Under the pieces are notes generated by a model that saw only the letters and a list, made by a program, of their open reading frames with translations, did not search any database and was not told the origin of the DNA. The position numbers and the translations under genes are program-made. DNA of 7,620 nt. Source: Victivallales bacterium (GTDB taxonomy: Bacteria; Verrucomicrobiota; Lentisphaeria; Oligosphaerales; Oligosphaeraceae). Of the stretch, positions 1-6,600 are shown in pieces. The first letter of the stretch is position 1; every line of letters starts with the position of its first letter. Location: positions 1-7,620 of the forward strand of contig JAFZZD010000685.1 in NCBI GenBank assembly GCA_017615955.1. Reading direction: 5' to 3'.

Positions 1-867
1 CACAGGCCCAACGAGGACCATCCTTTCAAGCCATCGATTGTGTTTCCGAAGCATTTCGCGCAGGTATGCAAGAAGCACGGCGTTCGCGGCAAGTACTCGA
101 TAGTGCCTATGCCGTGCTGCGTAGGGCGTCTGGATCAAAGTCTGGTGGGCTTCACCGATGATGAATTGAAGCGCCGTCTGGAGGTCCTGCGCAATGAAAT
201 CGCGCCCATGTTCTCCATTACGCCGGAGATCCTGACCCATTTCCGCGCATACGATTTGCGCAATGGGAATTTCCTGCATGTGCTGGAAGATGTGTATTTC
301 AGCAACCTGGATGCGGAGACGATGACCAAGTACATCAGCCTGGCGCTGGAGATACTGGTCAATGCCGGCTTCAAGCCCAGCGGTGTCACGTCGCCCTGGT
401 ACTGCGGCATAAACAACGAGGAGAACTACTCCAGGGCCATAGGGCAGGCATTTGTCAGGACCTTGGGAAAGAAGGAGTGCTTCTACTTCCTGCACAGCAG
501 CGATGGCATGGAGGAGCCGAAGGTGATGCAGGACAGTGAGGAGACGGGTCGCGTGGTTAGCATCCCCGCAGTGACAAAAGACATCTTCTGGGTAACGCAG
601 AACCCAACGCCCAGGCGCGAGGCGCGGGCATTGATGGAAATGGGCATCGACCAGATGCTCAGCGAGGACGGCAAGTCTGGTTTCATAGCGGATTTGTTGG
701 AAAAGGGCAAGCCAATCACGCTGATCACACACTGGCAGTCGCTGTATTCAGATGGCTCCATGATGGGGCTGGAAGGCTTTGAGAAACTGGTGGCAAGAAT
801 CAACAGCCTGCTGTCAGACCAGGTGGAATGGCAGACTTTCGCCCAGATCGCGGGCATTCAGGAATAA
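1..867 (+). CDS. NodB-like polysaccharide deacetylase-family protein, 3' part (5' end outside window)
   Basis: The reading frame is open from the first base to a TAA at 865-867, giving 288 residues with no start in the window; the GTG at 40 is an internal valine, not a convincing start. The fragment reads like the second half of a (beta/alpha) deacetylase barrel: a strand GKYSIVPMP (about residues 32-40), a long helical middle, GVTSPWYCG (128-136), and a C-terminal strand with THW (243-245) followed by a helix and a final VEWQTF segment. A late strand ending in histidine is typical of the glycoside hydrolase/deacetylase fold. The N-terminal Asp/His metal motifs of NodB enzymes would lie upstream, so activity cannot be judged. 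No signal peptide can be assessed. The gene ends 14 nt before the fucosidase, so the two are probably cotranscribed. The assignment rests on fold-level resemblance; the substrate is unknown and need not be an N-acetylated sugar. Confidence 0.6.
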   Translation, partial: HRPNEDHPFKPSIVFPKHFAQVCKKHGVRGKYSIVPMPCCVGRLDQSLVGFTDDELKRRLEVLRNEIAPMFSITPEILTHFRAYDLRNGNFLHVLEDVYFSNLDAETMTKYISLALEILVNAGFKPSGVTSPWYCGINNEENYSRAIGQAFVRTLGKKECFYFLHSSDGMEEPKVMQDSEETGRVVSIPAVTKDIFWVTQNPTPRREARALMEMGIDQMLSEDGKSGFIADLLEKGKPITLITHWQSLYSDGSMMGLEGFEKLVARINSLLSDQVEWQTFAQIAGIQE

Positions 868-870
868 GAC

Positions 871-876
871 AGGAGA
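871..876 (+). promoter_or_regulatory. Ribosome binding site of the GH29 gene
   Basis: AGGAGA lies 5 nt before the ATG at 882. It decides the start: an in-frame ATG at 828 lies inside the preceding gene, has no comparable site, and would add 18 residues that do not belong to the conserved family N-terminus. Confidence 0.8.
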
Positions 877-881
877 AAAAT

Positions 882-2183
882 ATGGCGGATTACGGCAAAG
901 GCGACAGCAAATGGTTCACACATGACCGCTTCGGCATGTTCATTCACTGGGGTTTGTATTCCATGCTTGCCAAGCACGAGTGGATACGCTCCTTCGACCA
1001 CATAGACAATGAGTCGTACCAGATATACTTCGACTTGTTCGAGCCTGACATGTTCAATCCACGGGAGTGGGCCAGGAAGGCGCGGGAAGCGGGCATGAAG
1101 TATTTTGTCATCACCACGAAGCACCATGAGGGCTTCTGCATGTGGGACACTAAATACACCGACTTCAAGATTACCAACACGCCTTATGGCAAGGACATTT
1201 TGAGGGAAATCGTGGATGCGTTCCGTGCGGAAGGGCTTCATGTGGGCTTCTATTATTCGCTGCTGGACTGGCATCACCCAGACTTCAAGATTGACAGACA
1301 CCATCCCCTCAAGGTCAGGGATGACTGGGAGGAGTTGAACAAGAAGCGTAACCAGACGAGATATGCCAAATACATGCGTGACCAGGTGACCGAGTTGCTG
1401 ACGCAATATGGCAAGATTGACATCATCTGGTTCGACTTCTCATATCCGAGGATGCTGCCATCTGGTCCTGGAAAGAGCTGCGACGATTGGGAGTCCGAAA
1501 AGCTGATTAAACTGGTGCGCAAGTTGCAGCCGAACATATTGGTTAACAACAGGCTGAATCTGCCTGGTTCGGGTGACATTGAGACGCCTGAGCAGTACAC
1601 GCCGCTGTTTGACAAGGTGGACGAGAAAGGAAAGCACGTGACCTGGGAAGGATGCCAGACATTCTCTGGCTCCTGGGGATATTCCAGAGACGAGCAGACC
1701 TGGAAGACGCCCAGGCAGTGCATTGACATGCTGATTAACCACGTGTCTCGCAATGGAAACCTGTTGATGAACGTAGGACCCACCAGCCGTGGCTATCTGG
1801 ACTACAGGGCGATAAACTGCCTGGATGCCTTTGCCGAATGGATGAAATATCACAGCAAGGCGATTTACGGCTGCGGCATGGCACCTGCGGAATATCCCGA
1901 GCCCAGGGATGGCCGCTATACCTACAATGCGGAGACGAATAGGCTGTACCTGCACATAATGAACTGGCCCTTCAAGGCCATATTCCTGCCAGGCTTGGAT
2001 GGCAAGCTGCGCTATGCCCAGCTGTTGAACGACGGCAGCGAAATCAAGTGGCGCAACGCCAGTTCCGATGAACTCAATGCCGACAACATGCTTGAAAGCA
2101 CACTTAAGAATGGCGTGTGGCTGACGCTGCCTGTCGTCAAGCCAAATGTGGAGGTTCCCGTAGTTGAGTTGATACTTAAGTAA
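882..2183 (+). CDS. GH29 alpha-L-fucosidase, probably cytoplasmic
   Basis: A 433-residue retaining alpha-L-fucosidase, which removes terminal L-fucose from glycans. Visible GH29 hallmarks, in order: WFTHDRFGMFIHWGLYS (11-27, His22 in the fucose pocket), KHHEGFCMWD (80-89, the paired His81/His82), IIWFDF (181-186) with Asp185 as the expected nucleophile, VNNR (221-224), WEGCQTFSGSWGY (255-267) with Glu256 as a candidate acid/base, and RNGNLLMNVGP (290-300) closing the barrel. After about residue 335 comes a short beta-rich C-terminal domain. The nucleophile motif is WFDF where many members have WFDG. The protein starts directly with MADYGKGDSKWF and has no signal peptide, whereas many bacterial GH29 enzymes are exported, so it probably acts on imported oligosaccharides. 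Start chosen from AGGAGA at 871-876. Family assignment is secure; linkage specificity and acid/base identity are inferred. Confidence 0.95.
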   Translation: MADYGKGDSKWFTHDRFGMFIHWGLYSMLAKHEWIRSFDHIDNESYQIYFDLFEPDMFNPREWARKAREAGMKYFVITTKHHEGFCMWDTKYTDFKITNTPYGKDILREIVDAFRAEGLHVGFYYSLLDWHHPDFKIDRHHPLKVRDDWEELNKKRNQTRYAKYMRDQVTELLTQYGKIDIIWFDFSYPRMLPSGPGKSCDDWESEKLIKLVRKLQPNILVNNRLNLPGSGDIETPEQYTPLFDKVDEKGKHVTWEGCQTFSGSWGYSRDEQTWKTPRQCIDMLINHVSRNGNLLMNVGPTSRGYLDYRAINCLDAFAEWMKYHSKAIYGCGMAPAEYPEPRDGRYTYNAETNRLYLHIMNWPFKAIFLPGLDGKLRYAQLLNDGSEIKWRNASSDELNADNMLESTLKNGVWLTLPVVKPNVEVPVVELILK

Positions 2184-2187
2184 TATT

Positions 2188-2265
2188 TATCCACAGATTG
2201 ACGCAGATTGACGCAGATTAAAACAAGAAAAAGAATCTGTGCTAATCTGCGTAAATCTGTGGATA
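2188..2265 (+). repeat. Long imperfect inverted repeat built of 10-nt units, intergenic
   Basis: The arms are 2188-2219 and 2234-2265, 32 nt each, matching at 28 of 32 positions, around a 14-nt A-rich loop (2220-2233). The outer 12 nt (TATCCACAGATT) match perfectly. Each arm is itself three tandem units about 10 nt long: ccacagattg, acgcagattg, acgcagatta on the left; aatctgtgct, aatctgcgta, aatctgtgga on the right. In RNA two of the four mismatches become G-U pairs, so a very stable hairpin would form between the GH29 stop and the next ribosome binding site. No T-run follows, so it does not look like an intrinsic terminator. It could be a dispersed palindromic repeat, an RNA-stability or processing element, or a protein-binding site. 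It occupies most of the 107-nt gap 2184-2290. Confidence 0.85.
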
Positions 2266-2279
2266 GAAAGAAAGTAATT

Positions 2280-2284
2280 GGAGA
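2280..2284 (+). promoter_or_regulatory. Ribosome binding site of the toroid-protein gene
   Basis: GGAGA sits 6 nt before the ATG at 2291 and only 15 nt after the end of the long inverted repeat, so hairpin formation could affect access to it. Confidence 0.7.
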
Positions 2285-2290
2285 TTTGAA

Positions 2291-3520
2291 ATGGTATCGT
2301 CGGAAAAGATTTTAGCGGCTGCGGAAAAGACAGCCAAGTGGTTTTTGGTTAACCAGCCCCAGAGCAGGCTGAATGCCAACAGAGGGCGTTTTCTTATGCA
2401 GCATGACGCGGCAGTGGCGGATCCCGAGGAGTTGCCGTATTCCACCAGTTGGGACACGGGCTGCTCGCTGTGCGGTCTGCTGGCATTGTGGAAGCGTACT
2501 GGCAAGAAGGAATATCTTGAGGCGGCGGAGAAGGGCGGCCATTACATCATGAGCCTGCAAGTGCTGGACTCCCGCGAGAAGCAGTTTTTCGGCGCGTTCA
2601 GGGAAGTCACGCCCCAGTCCATGGAATTCTGCCCCAGGGACGCCACTAGCGCGGCGTGGGCATTGATTTACCTGGCAGAGGCGACAGGTGACAAGGAATA
2701 CCTGTATCGCGCCCGCATATTCGGCGACTGGATGCTGGAATATGGCATGTTCGAGGGATGGCCACGCTGGGCGGTGCTGATGGATGGCCAGGACCACTTC
2801 TACGCAAAAGGCTCGTTCCAGTCAGGTGTGGCGGCGTTCTTCCACGACCTGTTCATGGCAACCCGTGAATTGCGTTACATCGAGCGCGGAATGCGCCCCA
2901 TTGCACAGCAGTACAGGGATGAATTCTTCCATGAGGACGATAGCGTGGTGCTGGGCAAGGAAATCTTCACTAACCAGCAGCGCGAATACCAGATTGCGGG
3001 CAAGGACAAGTCCATTGAATTTGAGATGCACTACTATAATGACGACTTCGGCAACATCTCTCTCATGCGGGCTGCGGAATTGTTCGGCGAGGAAAGCTAT
3101 CGTGAACGCGCGTACAAGTGGGCAAAGTTCCTCATGGCGCACCAGGACAAGGACGGCAACTTCGCGAAGGGCACAATTCCCTCCGCAGTGCCGCAGGCTC
3201 TGATCTACTACCACGACCTGGGCGAATACTACAAGGACAAGGAAATGCTGGCAGCCAGGGACTTCACTTTGAAGAAGCTGCTGGATATGCAGTTCGACGC
3301 GCCGGACGACAAGCGTCTGGACGGTGCCTTCCCACACGAGGCATTGGGACGCAAGGGACATTCGGACAAGTTCTGCGGCCTGCGCTGCACCATGTACGCG
3401 CTGAATGCGCTGCTGCATGTGGAATCCGACATACCAGAGGTCTGGCTGGGGCGTGCCAACAAGAAGTTTGAAGATCCGCTCTGGACCATCTCCCAGAAAC
3501 CATACGTCTTCAAGTGGTAA
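2291..3520 (+). CDS. (alpha/alpha)-toroid, six-hairpin-glycosidase-like protein of unknown activity
   Basis: A 409-residue protein that I cannot place in a named family. It is built of repeated helical hairpins with a recurring pattern of small-residue helix, TG(K/D)xEYL turn, then a second helix: about 55-90 (ALWKRTGKKEYLEAAEKGGHYIMSLQ region), 116-151 (LAEATGDKEYLYRARIFGDWML region), 177-212, 250-286, 300-335 and 360-378. Six hairpins and conserved aromatics and acids at the loops are what one sees in (alpha/alpha)6-barrel glycosidases, unsaturated uronyl hydrolases, epimerases and polysaccharide lyases. Candidate active-site acids at helix starts are Asp55 (STSWDTG), Asp117 (PRDATS) and Asp251/Asp252 (HYYNDDFGN). 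No signal peptide or membrane segment is visible, so it is probably cytoplasmic. It sits between a fucosidase and an exported glycan-binding protein, which supports a role in sugar breakdown or rearrangement, but the reaction is unknown. The ATG at 2291 has a good ribosome binding site at 2280-2284. Confidence 0.75.
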   Translation: MVSSEKILAAAEKTAKWFLVNQPQSRLNANRGRFLMQHDAAVADPEELPYSTSWDTGCSLCGLLALWKRTGKKEYLEAAEKGGHYIMSLQVLDSREKQFFGAFREVTPQSMEFCPRDATSAAWALIYLAEATGDKEYLYRARIFGDWMLEYGMFEGWPRWAVLMDGQDHFYAKGSFQSGVAAFFHDLFMATRELRYIERGMRPIAQQYRDEFFHEDDSVVLGKEIFTNQQREYQIAGKDKSIEFEMHYYNDDFGNISLMRAAELFGEESYRERAYKWAKFLMAHQDKDGNFAKGTIPSAVPQALIYYHDLGEYYKDKEMLAARDFTLKKLLDMQFDAPDDKRLDGAFPHEALGRKGHSDKFCGLRCTMYALNALLHVESDIPEVWLGRANKKFEDPLWTISQKPYVFKW

Positions 3521-3530
3521 TCCCACATTC

Positions 3531-3602
3531 AATGCAAAGGCGCCTTTCTTCAACGCAGAGGCGCCTTTTCTTTAACGCAGAGGCGCAAAAACGCAAAGGC
3601 GC
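3531..3602 (+). repeat. Four copies of a 13-nt motif AAYGCARAGGCGC
   Basis: Copies start at 3531 (aatgcaaaggcgc), 3552 (aacgcagaggcgc), 3574 (aacgcagaggcgc) and 3590 (aacgcaaaggcgc), with start-to-start distances of 21, 22 and 16 nt. The first two run on into CC plus T residues and so form hairpins; the last two run on into A-rich or AGAG sequence. The motif is unrelated to the repeat at 2188-2265. It occupies the first half of the gap 3521-3694. The rest of the gap, about 3625-3680, shows no structure or promoter that I can support. Confidence 0.8.
3536..3573 (+). terminator. Candidate intrinsic terminator after the toroid-protein gene
   Basis: AAAGGCGCCTTT (3536-3547) pairs with AGAGGCGCCTTT (3557-3568) to give a 12-bp stem with one G-U pair and a 9-nt loop. 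It is followed by a T-rich run, TTTTCTTT (3566-3573). The position 15 nt after the TAA and the GC core plus T-run fit a Rho-independent terminator. Each arm is also a self-complementary or near-self-complementary palindrome and belongs to the repeat array, so it may be a repeat that doubles as a terminator. If it works, the next gene needs its own promoter. Confidence 0.5.
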
Positions 3603-3680
3603 AGAGTTTTTTAAAAAGGCTCTGGTAGGTAATGGTCGCCCGCTTCAATTCAGTTTGTCCTTTGTAGGGTAATTTCACAT

Positions 3681-3689
3681 AAGGTGGAG
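3681..3689 (+). promoter_or_regulatory. Ribosome binding site of the exported multidomain gene
   Basis: AAGGTGGAG lies 5 nt before the ATG at 3695. The start is confirmed by the signal peptide that begins at this ATG. Confidence 0.75.
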
Positions 3690-3694
3690 TTCAA

Positions 3695-6600
3695 ATGAGA
3701 TCTTTCAAGTATTTACTGTTGTCATTATTGTCTGTCGTATGCCTTTATGCTGCTGAAACGCTGCATCTGCAATTTGGCGAGGCCAAAACGTTGAATCTGC
3801 CTGGGGGGAAGTTGGAAGTGCCGCAGGCGCAGGATGGCTGGCTTCTGCGTGGAAGCCAGGGGCTTGCAGTACCAGCGCCTAGCCTCATAAAGGCAAACGA
3901 AGGCACGATAATCGTGCGTTTCAAACTCAATTCAAAACTGGATGAAAAGCAAAAACTGCGCAACATAATGACATATCGCTGCCGTTCCCGCAACAGGGCA
4001 GCAATCTATATTGGGGGCAATTCCAAAATACTGCGTTTCTATGTGGGTGATTACACCGACAAAGTCATTTTTGAATCGCCAATCCCGATTGAGTTTGGCA
4101 AGGAGCACAGCGCGGCCATCGCCTGGGGAGACGGCCGCGTCCGCTTCTACCTGGACGGGCTGATGCTGGAGGACGCAAAACTTCCGCTTCCGCTAGAAAA
4201 ACCAGACAAGATACACCTTGGACCATACAAGGACGGCTACGGCTCAATGGCGCCTGGCAAGGACGATCAGTTATTCAATGAACTGCTCACCTACGATGAG
4301 GGGCTTCCCTCCTCCAAAATCGCCGAACTTTCAGGAGCCAGCATTGAAAATGCGGTAAAAGGCAATCCTGGGCTGCTGAGTGTTCCTGTAAACACGGCAA
4401 AGGCACCTGAAATTGATGGCAAACTGGACGAGCCATTCTGGAAGCAGGCGGCATCGCTGCCCGTCCTGGTGAATTTCTACAGCAAGTATGACAGTTTCAA
4501 GGCGCCGAATGGATACTTCCTCATCTCGGCGGATAGCCAGAACCTCTATTTGGGAATGCAGTACATATTCCCCTCCAACAACACGATAAGCCAGGGACAG
4601 CCTCGCACGCCAGAGAGCAAGCCAGAGGTGTTCGGCACAGAATCATTCGAGTTCTTTCTTTTTGTAAATGGCGAGGCCTACCGTTTTGGCGGCAATGTTG
4701 CAGGAGGAAGTACGGAACGAAAGGGCAAGGACCGCGACTGGACAGCGCCCTGGCAATACAAGTCCAAACTTGCAATGCTCATAGACAACTCCCAGGTCTG
4801 GCAGGCTGAAGCCGCGATTCCCTGGTCCTCCCTTGAACTTAAGGGAATGCCCCAGGAACCCTTGCCATTCAATTTCTGCCGCAGTTGGACAATTACGGAT
4901 TTCTCTGGCGCTACTGCGCTGAATCCCGATGGCAGTTATTGGATAAAAGAGAACTCGCCGAAAATCTCATTCGTGAATGACGCGCCTACTTGCAGGCTTA
5001 TCGAAAGAAACAACCCAGCCAATGGCACTTTGAAGCAGAAAATGCTGCTGTATTCGCCTGTCGCTGGAGAACTTTCTTACGAGATTGCAATGTTGCTGGA
5101 GGATGGCTCTTGCATGCCAGCCCCCATTTACGCCAAGAAAATCAATGTGAAGGCAGGCGAATCCAAAGAAGTCGAAGTGGATGTACCGCTTCGTTCAGGC
5201 GAATACGATATGCTGCGCTACACATTGTCACGAAAAGGAAAAGTATTTGCCAGGAACCTTGTGCCATTCAAGCAGGACGACATAATAATGGAGGTGAATC
5301 CACGCTTTTTCCAGGATGCAATTGATGTGGCATTGCGTACGGACAAGATCCAGCGCAATTTCGGCTCTCAGGGCGATAAATACCTGAGACTGGCCGACAC
5401 GGCAGGCAAGGAACTCTGGGCAGGCAAACTCAAAGGCGACAAGATGACAGTGCCATTTGACCACGAGAAACTACCAGCGGGAAATTACAAATTGCAACTT
5501 GCGGATGCGGCTGGCAAGGAGTTTTATGCACAGGAACTTGTTTTCCCAGGCATGGGAGAATGGTCGAAAGTCAAGTATGATCAGACTGTGATACTGCCAC
5601 CGTTTACGCCGCTTGAAACAAAGGGCAGCAGTTTCTCAATGTGGGGACGGACCTACGGATATGCACGCTCAATTTTGCCCAATTCTGTCAAGACGCAGGG
5701 CAAGGAACTCTTTGCGGCAGCGCCAGCGGTAATAGCCAATGGCGAGGCGGCATTGCAGGGGACTTTCCAGGTCAAGTCCTCCTTGCCGCACAGGGCGGAT
5801 TTCATTGCATCCGCCAGGCATTCTGCCTTCACGGTGCAATCCACTGGCTTTGTGGAATACGATGGCGTGTCCTACAGCAAAATCCAGCTGAAGGCCCAGG
5901 ATGACCTGAAGGAACTGAAATTGAGGTTCACGCTGAATGCCGCATACGCAAAGTATCTGCACGCGGCCAACGGCTCATCCTGGGGTACAAAGACAACCTG
6001 CTCCATAAAGCCAGGCAAAACGTCTCTTGGCTTCTATCCAATGATGTGGATTGGAGACGAGGAACAGGGGATCTGCCTCTTCACTGAAAGCAAAAAGGGC
6101 TGGACGGGGCCGAAGAACCAGGTCTGGACAATTGAAAAGGACGGCGACAAGGCCGTGGTCGAAGTGCGCCTGAAGACAAGTCTTGAAAAAGGCAGCACCT
6201 TTGAATTCGAGTTCGGATATGTGGCGACGCCAGTGAAAAAGCATACCAGCGACTTCCCGTTGGACATTATGGGGGACAACCATACGCAGATGATGCGCCG
6301 CCCTGGACGCGCACCTGTCAACTATCTCGCCATCTTCAGCCATTTCAAGGGCTCGGTCAATCCATTCAACGACTTTCCGACGGAGGAGACCTGGACGGAC
6401 ATCATCCTCAACAGCGAGCAGATGAAGTGGCGCAAGGCATCGGGTACAAAGTTGACGGCATATATGGCGTCACGGGGCATTTCGGACGAATATCCCGAAA
6501 TCAAGGCATACAAGAACGAATGGCGTGTTGCGCCAGGCTTTGTCCTGCCCTATACGCAGGACGGGCGCAAGGTGACTTTGTTCGAGTGCTGCCCATGCAC

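Noticed and set aside
40..42. GTG as the start of the deacetylase-like gene
   Set aside because: The frame is open upstream to base 1 and the preceding residues (HRPNEDHPFKPSI) look like protein continuing from outside the window.
828..881. Upstream in-frame ATG that would lengthen the GH29 protein by 18 residues
   Set aside because: It overlaps the end of the preceding gene, has no good ribosome binding site, and the added residues are not family-like; the ATG at 882 has AGGAGA at ideal spacing.
2188..2265. Short spaced repeats as a possible CRISPR array
   Set aside because: The units are only about 10 nt, contiguous rather than separated by spacers, and arranged as a palindrome.
2822..3553. 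243-codon open frame on the minus strand
   Set aside because: It is antisense to the toroid gene, whose helical-repeat pattern is clearly the coding one.
3602..3624. Hairpin CAGAG/CTCTG around T6A5 as a second terminator
   Set aside because: The stem is short and A/T- and G-U-dependent, and no T-run follows it.
3650..3680. Promoter for the large exported gene (TTGTCC followed by TAATTT)
   Set aside because: The two boxes are far too close for a sigma-70 promoter and the -10-like sequence is weak.
3695..3754. Lipoprotein signal with Cys16 as the lipidated residue
   Set aside because: The residues before Cys16 are Ser-Val-Val, lacking the small residue at -1 of a lipobox, and the Cys lies within the hydrophobic core; a standard signal peptidase I site after YAA fits better.
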